Below are positions 1 to 6,662 of a stretch of DNA of 6,774 nt, piece by piece. The stretch spans positions 1 through 6,774 of the forward strand of contig JAJZYV010000101.1 in assembly GCA_021797955.1 (NCBI GenBank), read 5' to 3'. Every line of letters starts with the position of its first letter. Position 1 is the stretch's first letter. Source of the DNA: Thermoplasmata archaeon. Its GTDB lineage: Archaea > Thermoplasmatota > Thermoplasmata > Thermoplasmatales > Thermoplasmataceae. Made by a program: the position numbers and the translations under genes. The notes beneath the pieces were generated by a model. The model searched no databases, was not told the DNA's origin, and saw only the letters and a program-made list of their open reading frames with translations.

Positions 1-156
1 TCTACCTTAGATTACCGATGCAAATAGTCGATTTCCATTTTCGTCTTATTTCCTTTTGATTCGCCGAGATTGTTACAGATTTTAACGAAAAGCGGGATTT
101 GAATGCGTTATTGGACAAAATTATTTTCTACAGAACAAGGAATTATCTGTTTTAGG

Positions 157-759
157 TCAAACTTTTCTTCTGATTATCCATAACCAGAAGGATATATCAA
201 AAAATAAAAGCGGAAAAAGAAAATCTCCATCATAAAGAAATGCCCCTCCAAAATAAAGCGATTTAAAAATTGCCAAGGAATCTATATCAGTGATCACACC
301 AGCCAAGAAAAATATTGGATATGATAATAATAATCCTGCATTTCTGTCTTTAAGGATGATTGCAATTAACCAGAACAGAGAAACAATAAAAATAATAATG
401 CTTGGGTGTGATCCAACTCCTTTTTCAATATATTGAAGAGAAGGCACAAAATAGAGTAATATGGCTAAAATCAACATGACTGTTGCAAACGCTAACATTA
501 TTTTGAGATTTAGTTTGTGGGAGGTCTGTGCGTAAATTAAAAAGAATAATATTGAAATGCCTAACGGCAAGATGAAACCAATATAAGTAAGATGTACCCC
601 TGTGTATGGTACCATCACACTTCCGAGATTGTATACAAATGGAGGTTGAGGAATACCAAGAAGAAGAAATAAAATAATCTCCGCAAGAAAACAAGTTGTG
701 ATGAGTAAAACAATCAAAATAATAACGCTTTTAACCGAGTAGTTATTATGTTTATTCAT
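157..759 (-). CDS. multi-pass membrane protein, DUF1614-like
   Basis: Small integral membrane protein of unknown function, 200 aa from the ATG at 759; an in-frame ATG at 768 would give 203 aa. I prefer 759 because a TTAAATA element is centred about 25 bases before it, which suits a leaderless transcript starting there; the 768 ATG would fall outside such a transcript. In 203-aa numbering, hydrophobic segments lie near 13-38, 57-80, 87-108, 121-139, 144-160 and 183-199, giving five or six membrane passes; the protein ends in a basic RRKV tail. The layout resembles DUF1614: a segment reading YIGFILPLGISILFFLI, then a conserved-looking GVITDIDSL (about 157-165), then GGAFLYDG (174-181), comparable to that family's GADLL and GGAGxxDG stretches. 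This match is from memory of the family, not a search. It lies 68 bases after the helicase stop and appears to have its own promoter, so it may be unrelated to the upstream genes. Confidence 0.72.
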   Translation of the reverse strand: MNKHNNYSVKSVIILIVLLITTCFLAEIILFLLLGIPQPPFVYNLGSVMVPYTGVHLTYIGFILPLGISILFFLIYAQTSHKLNLKIMLAFATVMLILAILLYFVPSLQYIEKGVGSHPSIIIFIVSLFWLIAIILKDRNAGLLLSYPIFFLAGVITDIDSLAIFKSLYFGGAFLYDGDFLFPLLFFDISFWLWIIRRKV

Positions 760-779
760 ATTATACATATTGTCACATT

Positions 780-788
780 CTATTTAAT
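780..788 (-). promoter_or_regulatory. TATA-box-like element for the membrane protein gene
   Basis: The minus strand reads ATTAAATAG. Its centre is about 25 bases upstream of the ATG at 759, the usual archaeal distance from TATA box to transcription start, so a leaderless mRNA beginning at that ATG is predicted. It is only about 16 bases from the alternative ATG at 768. Confidence 0.4.
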
Positions 789-827
789 TTACTATATTCT
801 TACATAGATTTTCCAATCCATCTTCAC

Positions 828-3569
828 TTAAACTTGATATTTATAACAAATTTGCTTGTATTCACATATCTCACAAAATTCACTAAGTTTTGGGTCATAT
901 TCCTGGTTTTTTATTTTTTCTATTATCTTTTCTGCTTTGTTAAGGGTCTCATCGAGTTTTGTTGTTGACACTTCGACTTCCTTAAGTTCGTTATCCTTGA
1001 GGTTTGCTACTGATCCCTTTGTTATTTTCCATCCTAACTCCTGTAAACCCTTTGCATAAAGCCTTACCTGAAATTCTGAATATTCATTTTTCATTACAGT
1101 TTCAGATGATTTGTAATCTCTCACTTCCATTCCATTGTTGGTGTCCAGTATCACGTCTACCTTACCAATTATTGTTGCATTTTTGGCTGGAAATTCTATT
1201 CTCATTTCAGTTTCCTTAACGTTTTTCAGATAGTTTCCATTATCTTTTATGAATTCGAGTAACTCCTTTTTGGCCCCTGATTTAAGTTTTTTCTTCAAAT
1301 CAGATGATGCATAAGGAAGGTGAAAATCATCGGATGCTTTATCCAGAGCCTCATCATATTTTTCCCCGTTTTTTATACGCTCCGAGGTTTCACGCATGAT
1401 ATTGTGAAGAGCTTCTCCATAGCCCATGAATGTATTGACTCCCTGAATATAGTGCCATCTTTTAGATAGCCTGTAATGATATGGACATAACTCATATTCA
1501 ATCAGTTCCTTTACTGCAAATGATTCTATATCATCCGTAACAGTTTCATTGCCTTTTATATAATTTTCCATGGCAAGGACATTTATCCTGTCAACTTCTC
1601 GACAGAAACTCTCTATTATTTCGAAATATTCGCTTGGACTTGCAGCTTTTTTGGGATGTCTCAGGAAATGACTCATTATTATAACATTACTTGCTCTTGT
1701 AACTGCCACATAAAGAAGTCTCAGCTCACTGTCGTATTTTTCGAAGTAGTCGGTACTAATAAGTTCGCTAAAATCTGCCATCCACTGTGATTTGGGATCA
1801 CCAGTACGCTTGGATGGAAACCTCCTGTTTATCATGGATGGCAAAAAGACTATGGGCCACTCCAGCCCTTTCGCCTGGTGAATTGTTGTTAGATTTACTG
1901 CATTCAATTTAACCTCGGATTCTGAAGGTTGTTCATCATATGAAAACTGTGCGTATCCATTCAAAAAATTACAGAGATCCCTGAGTTCCCTAGAGAACGC
2001 ACTTCTTCGTCCTCCAAGTCTGAATGAGGACTCAAAATCCCCTAATATATTGCTGAAAGAGCCAATATTAGCCATGATAACTGCATCCAGATCATTTTTT
2101 GGGTCCAGTTTCTTGTACCCTAAAATATTCAGTAATTCGTGAAGGATGTCCTTATATCCATAATCATCTGATGGGAAGGAAGACAGAACCTTATCCTTCC
2201 ATTCATCAAGCTTGATGATTGTGTCGGAAGCGATCATTTTCCTATTTGTGCTATTTTCCCATAAATTTAAGGCCTCTTTTCTTAACTGTTCACCAGTAAT
2301 TCCTTTTCCATTATTGTTGGCATTATCCTGCCAGTATCCCCTTTCCCATAACCAGCAGATAAACATTCCCAGGGACCGAGCTTCCTCTCTCTTGAATAGA
2401 CCGACCTTACCACCTATTATGTAAGGGATTTTTCTGGATTTAAGTGCATCAATGAGCGGGTCAGCTGAAGTCCTGATGCTTCTTAACAGGATGCTGAAAT
2501 TAGAATATGAAATATTTCCATTCTCTGTAATTCTGTATATTTCGTCGGCTATTTCAGCTGCCTCCTCCTGAGCATTCTCAAATTTAGTTTTTGCTATCAC
2601 ACCAGTTTTTCCATTTGAACAGATCATTTTACTGAACTTAACCGATGAGAAGTTTTCTGAAATAGCGTTTGACATATCAACTATTTCCTTTGGACTCCTC
2701 CTGTTTTCCCTGATTTCATAAGTACTCACTTCTTTAAAATCAGTTATGAAATTCTGAAAGAATTCCGGATTTCCACCTCTCCACTGATATATACTCTGCC
2801 TGGGGTCCCCTACTATAGACAGGGATGAGTTTTTAGATAGAAGTTTGATCAACTCGTACTGTGCATGGTTAATATCCTGAAATTCATCAACAATAAGGCA
2901 TTTGATATTGTTCTTATTGCCAATTTCACTCAGTTTTGCTATGGCATTGGTTATTAGTGTGTCAAACGTCAGCTTACGATATGTCCTTAAAGCATCTTCA
3001 TATCTTTCGAGCATTGCTTTGAAATGATCGTCCTTTTGACTGATGGAACTCTTATCGATCAGTTCTGAATAATACACGCTTAAAGTTGATATAAATACCT
3101 TGCATCTATTTAAGTAGCTACCGTATTTATCATATATTGACTTATTCAATCCAATAGTATATCCTTCTCTTATTATGAATGCCATTTGCTGATTTTCATC
3201 TAAAACTGAAAACTCTGACATGCCATACTTTTCCTGCAGTAATTTGGAGCAGTATCCGTGAATTGTTCCTACATACATCTCTCCAAATTTCTTAAGCAGA
3301 TCATTTTTCTCCAGCTGTAACAATCTCTGATGAATCCTGCTCTTCATGCTTTGAGCTGCCTTTTCTGTAAATGTAAATGCCACAATTTCTGATGGCTCTA
3401 TGTTTTTGTAAAGAAGGTAGAAAAGTATCTTTCTTGCAAGTGTTTCTGTTTTTCCAGCTCCTGCACCGGCAATTATTCGGATATATCTGGAATTTGACTC
3501 AACTGCATCTTTCTGAACATTAGATAGTGGAAATGGTTTATTCAGTATTTCATCAAGAAGAGATTCCAT
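828..3569 (-). CDS. UvrD/Rep-type SF1 DNA helicase fused to RecB/Cas4-type Fe-S nuclease
   Basis: Predicted cytosolic ATP-dependent 3'-5' helicase-nuclease for double-strand-break processing or related DNA repair or degradation. Numbered from the ATG at 3569 (913 aa), the helicase motifs run in order: Walker A GAGAGKT 35-41, Ia AFTFTEKAA 64-72, Ib GTIHGYC 101-107, II VDEFQD 227-232, III GDPRQSIYQWRG 254-265, IV ENRRS 288-292, V TTIHQAKGLEWPIVF 561-575, VI LRLLYVAVTRA 616-626. The C-terminal nuclease has LCPYHY (Cys695), GEALH (His722), GKVDV (Asp805), RDYK (Asp818, Lys820), QxxxY 834-838 and CEIC-x5-C (Cys899, 902, 908). The four cysteines match the AddB/Cas4 4Fe-4S arrangement, and D...DxK is the RecB-family active site. 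No essential residue appears missing. An in-frame TTG at 3590 would add seven residues; I prefer the ATG because a TATA-like element lies 26 bases before it. It follows the two-gene operon but is separated from it by a terminator-like hairpin. Confidence 0.93.
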   Translation of the reverse strand: MESLLDEILNKPFPLSNVQKDAVESNSRYIRIIAGAGAGKTETLARKILFYLLYKNIEPSEIVAFTFTEKAAQSMKSRIHQRLLQLEKNDLLKKFGEMYVGTIHGYCSKLLQEKYGMSEFSVLDENQQMAFIIREGYTIGLNKSIYDKYGSYLNRCKVFISTLSVYYSELIDKSSISQKDDHFKAMLERYEDALRTYRKLTFDTLITNAIAKLSEIGNKNNIKCLIVDEFQDINHAQYELIKLLSKNSSLSIVGDPRQSIYQWRGGNPEFFQNFITDFKEVSTYEIRENRRSPKEIVDMSNAISENFSSVKFSKMICSNGKTGVIAKTKFENAQEEAAEIADEIYRITENGNISYSNFSILLRSIRTSADPLIDALKSRKIPYIIGGKVGLFKREEARSLGMFICWLWERGYWQDNANNNGKGITGEQLRKEALNLWENSTNRKMIASDTIIKLDEWKDKVLSSFPSDDYGYKDILHELLNILGYKKLDPKNDLDAVIMANIGSFSNILGDFESSFRLGGRRSAFSRELRDLCNFLNGYAQFSYDEQPSESEVKLNAVNLTTIHQAKGLEWPIVFLPSMINRRFPSKRTGDPKSQWMADFSELISTDYFEKYDSELRLLYVAVTRASNVIIMSHFLRHPKKAASPSEYFEIIESFCREVDRINVLAMENYIKGNETVTDDIESFAVKELIEYELCPYHYRLSKRWHYIQGVNTFMGYGEALHNIMRETSERIKNGEKYDEALDKASDDFHLPYASSDLKKKLKSGAKKELLEFIKDNGNYLKNVKETEMRIEFPAKNATIIGKVDVILDTNNGMEVRDYKSSETVMKNEYSEFQVRLYAKGLQELGWKITKGSVANLKDNELKEVEVSTTKLDETLNKAEKIIEKIKNQEYDPKLSEFCEICEYKQICYKYQV

Positions 3570-3590
3570 GTGATGTATACCCTTTTTCAA

Positions 3591-3600
3591 GTATTTAATC
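3591..3600 (-). promoter_or_regulatory. TATA-box-like element for the helicase-nuclease gene
   Basis: The minus strand reads GATTAAATAC, with TTAAATA centred at about 3595, 26 bases before the ATG at 3569. The preceding bases are purine-rich, as expected of a BRE. The spacing supports a leaderless transcript and decides the start in favour of this ATG over the TTG at 3590. The core heptamer is the same as the one before the membrane protein gene. Confidence 0.45.
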
Positions 3601-3629
3601 TATTCCAGAGACATATAACTCAATACAGT

Positions 3630-3659
3630 AAAAATTGTGAGGAGCCTGTCTTAGCTCCT
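3630..3659 (-). terminator. hairpin with U-tract after the two-gene operon
   Basis: On the minus strand AGGAGC (3659-3654) pairs perfectly with GCTCCT (3645-3640) across an eight-base loop. CACAATTTTT follows, with the T-run at 3634-3630. It begins 10 bases after the stop codon of the 537-aa gene and about 60 bases before the helicase start, so it probably ends the operon transcript. The stem is short (6 bp), and archaeal termination relies mainly on the T-tract, so the hairpin may be partly incidental. Confidence 0.5.
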
Positions 3660-3668
3660 GTCATTATT

Positions 3669-5282
3669 TTAGTTTAGGTATTGGGAAATTTCTTTAATTG
3701 ACTTGAGATTGTTGTCTTCAAAATTAAACCCGCAGATTTCAACCTCAGGGAAATTTTGGTCATCTTTGTATGCAATTAACAATTCTTTAAGTGAATGAAA
3801 ATATCTAATTATGTCTATATTACGTAATAAGAAGATTAGTTTTCCACTGCAGTACTTATATTTTTTAATCTTACTTGATAACAATGCAATTGTGTCCCCT
3901 CTACCAAAAAACGTTTCAGCCTCATAATATTCTTCAAGTGTATCACTACGAACATAAACATCAGAACTATGTTCTTTTTTATCTTCTAGTGTTATTTCAT
4001 CTATCTTTACTTTCCTTTTAAAAACAAAGATAAATCCCTTCATCCCAGCGTGGATGCTCGTGGCATTCTTTTCTGATTCAGAATTTGTATTGACTAATAT
4101 ATCTCTGTTTTTTACTATGTACTTATACAAATTTTCTGGCAAGTTTTCTTTTAAAAAGTTTAGTTTTGAATACTCACTTATTTTGTCATCAAAACCTATT
4201 ATCGAGTCTTTAAAATTTTCTTGGAAATTGGATAGAGTTAAACTTCCAAGAGATTCTGTTTGAAATCCCGATATAACGTTTAACAATTTATCTCCGTAAT
4301 TTTGTATACCCTCAAATACATCATCTTCAATTATTTTTATGCCTAGATTGTATTCTCTGAATGTTTCTACGTTGTCGGCGCTAAGAATTATACATCCCTG
4401 CAGTTGATATGGTGCATTATCTACTAATTTATGAAGATGGTTTTTTGTTTCATTAGTTGTTGTGCTATTTTTTACTATGATTAACTTATGTTCACCAGTC
4501 TGCTCTAATTTTTGCTCTAATTCTTCTATGTTTTCTATTCTTTCAATTTCGGGGGTTCCCCCATAATTAACTCTGAAAAAATCTCTATAATTTATCGCAA
4601 CGATTTCTGAATACTCAGTCTTAACTGCTATTATAAAAAACTTGTCGGAAACATTATCAGGTAAACCTATAGGACCTTCCTTGTTCCCCCAAGGTAGTTT
4701 AAGCTCATCATTAAAACTAATATTGCCTGGACTTAAATTACTTATATTCTGCATTTCCCTTTTTGCTTCATTATCAACATTGTGATTGAAGGAGAAACCA
4801 TCGCATAATGATATATTTTTCATATCAATCGTGCTCAAATTAGGGATACTTGGTTTGAATATTTCATTTTTTAAATTTACAATAAGATCATTAGGGGTAA
4901 ATTCTCTCTGTTCTATTTCTATTGGAGACATTATATCAATGAATGGAATTTTAACTGTATTCACGAATTTATAGGCTAAGATTTTATCATTGAGGCTATA
5001 ATTTTTAAAATTAATATTTCTGCTATTCTGAATGGGCAAATCTGGTATTAGTTCTCTTTTCCGCGAGATGATTTTAACCTGATTGTTGTCAAAATTTACA
5101 GGTCTGATCTGAATTAGGTTAATATGTAAAGTTTGTAAAACTGGGACATTAATAATTTCTCTATCATTATTTATTTCATTTCCATTTTCAATAAAAATTT
5201 TGTTAATGTCAAAATTTTGATTACCATTAGGACCGCTATTTTTTCTATCTTGCCTCTTTTCTATATCTTCTTCGTCCTTCAT
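3669..5282 (-). CDS. unknown protein with C-terminal restriction-endonuclease-like domain
   Basis: 537-aa soluble protein with no membrane segment, not recognised as a named family. Residues 1-40 are charged and Asn-rich, probably disordered. Residues 45-195 are rich in Ile, Asn and Pro, with many short strand-like stretches. Residues 213-340 look alternating alpha/beta (HKLIIVKN at 265-272, QGCIILSADN at 295-304). Residues about 405-525 fit a PD-(D/E)XK-type fold: a helix with HxxxK (His411, Lys415), strands IDEITLED 427-434, DVYVRSD 441-447 and EYYEAET 451-457, a helix DTIALLSSKIKKY 463-475, strand KLIFLLRN 481-488 and a last strand VEICGF 514-519. Candidate catalytic residues are Asp441 and Glu454/Glu456, an ExE in place of ExK. 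The role may be DNA cleavage or binding; that is inferred. It starts at ATG 5282, overlapping the upstream stop by ATGA, with GGAGTGAT at 5296-5289 as ribosome binding site, so the two genes are probably translationally coupled. Confidence 0.85.
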   Translation of the reverse strand: MKDEEDIEKRQDRKNSGPNGNQNFDINKIFIENGNEINNDREIINVPVLQTLHINLIQIRPVNFDNNQVKIISRKRELIPDLPIQNSRNINFKNYSLNDKILAYKFVNTVKIPFIDIMSPIEIEQREFTPNDLIVNLKNEIFKPSIPNLSTIDMKNISLCDGFSFNHNVDNEAKREMQNISNLSPGNISFNDELKLPWGNKEGPIGLPDNVSDKFFIIAVKTEYSEIVAINYRDFFRVNYGGTPEIERIENIEELEQKLEQTGEHKLIIVKNSTTTNETKNHLHKLVDNAPYQLQGCIILSADNVETFREYNLGIKIIEDDVFEGIQNYGDKLLNVISGFQTESLGSLTLSNFQENFKDSIIGFDDKISEYSKLNFLKENLPENLYKYIVKNRDILVNTNSESEKNATSIHAGMKGFIFVFKRKVKIDEITLEDKKEHSSDVYVRSDTLEEYYEAETFFGRGDTIALLSSKIKKYKYCSGKLIFLLRNIDIIRYFHSLKELLIAYKDDQNFPEVEICGFNFEDNNLKSIKEISQYLN

Positions 5283-6388
5283 GGCGTTATCACTCCGTGT
5301 AAATGATTTATAATTTCAAGAGAATTATTAAAAGAGCCTCCTATAGAAATACATCCTGCAAATCTCAATGGTAAAATAGACTTTAGGACTTCAGAGAGTG
5401 AAAAATTAGGAAAATTAAAATCAAATTTATTCACAAATCCTTTTTCATCAATGTTCAATGTTGTCGTTTTATTTCTTATAATTTTTCTGGCATTATCGTC
5501 TAACATTTCTTTTATAGAAGTATAACTATTATTCAAGTATTTCCACCATTCGTCCTCGATTCCATTAAATAGAGACTCGGAATTATGTTTGGCAAAGACA
5601 GATAAAGAAAATATTTCGTTTTGTAAGTTAATTATATTGCTTAATAATCCATTTTTTATTGGTAGAATGAATTCTATATATTCAATATTTAAATTAAGAA
5701 TGGGTTTAATTTCTCCATCCAGAAGCATAAGCAGATAGTTTAGATTATTTTTTAAGTCTGGATAGGCTTCGATCGCATATCTCTCAGAGATAACTGTTAT
5801 TGACTTCAAAAACATAGAGAATCCATTATAAGTAGGAAGAACTCTCAATGAATAATTATAAAAATCCCTGATTAAAGATACAACATTGTTTGGATGTTCA
5901 ACTAAATCCAAATACATGTTTTCATCATAATTATCCCGATTATAGGTAATATTAAAACCCTTGGCGCTAACTCTAGCTATGAGTGCATTACAAAAGTCAC
6001 TTATTTTCTTAATATGATAAAACATGCTTTTCTTATTTAGATCATCGATATCACGGCCTTCCCCGTCAAATGAGATCGCTATATTCTTTTGAGCTTGTAA
6101 GTTACCATTTGAATTAATATATCTTTGAACATTTTCATTTGTTAAACCAACTCCAAAATATTCTATATAAAATTTAGATAGGCTATTTTCTGCAATGCCA
6201 GACTTATTTATCCCACCTAAAATTATTTTTTTAAGGGTGTCTTGTGTGTCCACTATATTTTTTCCATAAAATTCTTTCCTTAAATACTCGCCATAAGCAG
6301 TAAGTTTATTACTTATTCCCGCTAAATTTATTATATTTTGATTTACAAATTCAATAAGATCATCCTTCTTTGCCTTTAATTCAGTCAT
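5279..6388 (-). CDS. unknown mostly helical protein, first gene of operon
   Basis: 369-aa soluble protein that I do not recognise. It appears largely alpha-helical, with amphipathic stretches at about 5-40, 118-142, 160-182, 210-232 and 245-300, and a more strand-like end (LNIDEKGFVNKFDFNF 311-326, FAGCISIGG 343-351). Short notable stretches are ISFDGEGRDIDD (105-116) and EDEWWKYLNN (278-287). I see no nucleotide-binding loop, zinc site, nuclease motif, signal peptide or membrane segment. The start at 6388 is supported by TTTATAA centred about 24 bases upstream and the absence of a clear Shine-Dalgarno site, so the mRNA is probably leaderless. Its TGA overlaps the ATG of the 537-aa nuclease-like gene, which suggests that the two proteins act together, perhaps as a complex; this is inference. 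The coding sequence is very AT-rich (two sampled 60-base lines held 9 and 11 G+C), lower than in the helicase gene, which hints at horizontal acquisition. Confidence 0.82.
   Translation of the reverse strand: MTELKAKKDDLIEFVNQNIINLAGISNKLTAYGEYLRKEFYGKNIVDTQDTLKKIILGGINKSGIAENSLSKFYIEYFGVGLTNENVQRYINSNGNLQAQKNIAISFDGEGRDIDDLNKKSMFYHIKKISDFCNALIARVSAKGFNITYNRDNYDENMYLDLVEHPNNVVSLIRDFYNYSLRVLPTYNGFSMFLKSITVISERYAIEAYPDLKNNLNYLLMLLDGEIKPILNLNIEYIEFILPIKNGLLSNIINLQNEIFSLSVFAKHNSESLFNGIEDEWWKYLNNSYTSIKEMLDDNARKIIRNKTTTLNIDEKGFVNKFDFNFPNFSLSEVLKSILPLRFAGCISIGGSFNNSLEIINHLHGVITP
5289..5296 (-). promoter_or_regulatory. ribosome binding site of the 537-aa gene
   Basis: The minus strand carries GGAGTGAT inside the end of the upstream reading frame, with its GGAG core 10 bases before the ATG at 5282. 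The upstream genes of this strand lack such a site, so it fits an internal, coupled start in a polycistronic mRNA. Confidence 0.55.
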
Positions 6389-6407
6389 TAGTCAGTATCC
6401 AAATAAG

Positions 6408-6416
6408 TTATAAAAA
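6408..6416 (-). promoter_or_regulatory. TATA box of the two-gene operon
   Basis: The minus strand reads TTTTTATAA, centred about 24 bases before the ATG at 6388. This is the best TATA match among the minus-strand promoters here and again points to a leaderless transcript beginning at or just before the start codon. Confidence 0.5.
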
Positions 6417-6441
6417 TTGATCAGTAATCGAACTTTACTAA

Positions 6442-6543
6442 AACCTAACTAACCAGGATGAAAGTCTAACTTTATGAAATTAAATTGCTACGGTGAATTA
6501 AGAATTAGTTTATACCTACAGTAATATTTTTATCTGTTAGGTT
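6442..6543. repeat. 8-bp inverted repeat flanking intergenic spacer
   Basis: AACCTAAC at 6442-6449 is the exact reverse complement of GTTAGGTT at 6536-6543. The 86-base spacer is too long for a simple hairpin terminator. It could be a protein-binding pair or chance in AT-rich DNA. Confidence 0.3.
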
Positions 6544-6572
6544 ATTTTGATAGTATCCCGAATTTTGTGTAA

Positions 6573-6580
6573 CAATATAT
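6573..6580 (+). promoter_or_regulatory. candidate TATA box of the transposase gene
   Basis: CAATATAT on the plus strand is centred at about 6577, so transcription would start near 6602 and leave a leader of roughly 60 bases before the transposase ATG. A palindrome begins at its last two bases. Confidence 0.35.
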
Positions 6581-6593
6581 GGAATCGTTCCAT
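6579..6593 (+). promoter_or_regulatory. 15-base palindrome overlapping the transposase promoter
   Basis: ATGGAA-TCG-TTCCAT is a perfect 6-bp inverted repeat with a three-base centre. It starts in the last bases of the candidate TATA box and lies upstream of the predicted transcription start, so it is placed where a repressor, perhaps the transposase itself, could bind. No direct evidence for that exists in the sequence. Confidence 0.35.
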
Positions 6594-6627
6594 CAGCAAT
6601 GGACAAATTTCATGAAACATAAAAGGA

Positions 6628-6655
6628 TGCCTCCCTAGAACAACCAAAGGAGGCA
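6628..6655 (+). promoter_or_regulatory. leader hairpin hiding the transposase Shine-Dalgarno site
   Basis: TGCCTCC (6628-6634) pairs perfectly with GGAGGCA (6649-6655) across a 14-base loop. The right arm contains the GGAGG core of the ribosome binding site AAAGGAGG (6646-6653), which sits nine bases before the ATG at 6663. In the folded mRNA the site would be hidden, limiting transposase synthesis, a strategy known for several insertion sequences (for example IS10, where readthrough transcripts fold over the start region). Confidence 0.5.
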
Positions 6656-6662
6656 ATGAATA

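Larger units (their letters stand above)
6389..6548. other. intergenic region between operon and insertion sequence
   Basis: No coding region is evident here. It holds the operon TATA box (6408-6416), an inverted pair AACCTAAC (6442-6449) and GTTAGGTT (6536-6543) separated by 86 bases, and a direct repeat AACTTTA (6431-6437 and 6468-6474). The GTTAGGTT copy lies just outside the proposed end of the insertion sequence. The sequence is AT-rich and otherwise featureless. Confidence 0.4.

Noticed and set aside
130..150. Inverted repeat ACAGA...TCTGT just after the membrane gene as a terminator
   Set aside because: The stem is only 5 bp with an 11-base loop and is followed by a weak T-run (AATTTTG), so it is not distinguishable from chance in AT-rich DNA.
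1..156. Possible remnant of a coding region on the plus strand (peptide-like stretches such as KAGFECVIGQNYF split over frames)
   Set aside because: All plus frames are interrupted by stops, no start or family motif is recognisable, and the fragment can be joined only by assuming frameshifts. I see no supportable gene in this stretch.
425..694. 89-aa minus-strand frame inside the membrane protein gene
   Set aside because: It lies wholly within the better-supported 200-aa frame, has Ser/Cys-rich composition and no promoter or ribosome binding site of its own.
856..1219. Plus-strand frames opposite the 3' end of the helicase gene
   Set aside because: They are antisense to a gene with conserved nuclease motifs; their Ser/Phe/Leu-rich composition is typical of the complementary strand.
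828..3569. Assignment of the helicase plus operon as a Gabija, BREX or CRISPR-Cas locus
   Set aside because: No GajA-like OLD nuclease/ATPase, PglX methyltransferase, Cas1/Cas2 or repeat array is present; the Cas4-like cysteines belong to the fused RecB-type nuclease domain.
4054..4974. Plus-strand frames opposite the 537-aa gene
   Set aside because: They are antisense shadows, Phe/Leu/Ser-rich, with no ribosome binding site or TATA element positioned for them.
6599..6622. Seven-codon leader frame MDKFHET in the insertion-sequence leader
   Set aside because: It could begin near the predicted transcription start, but nothing else supports it and its stop precedes the hairpin, so no regulatory role can be argued.
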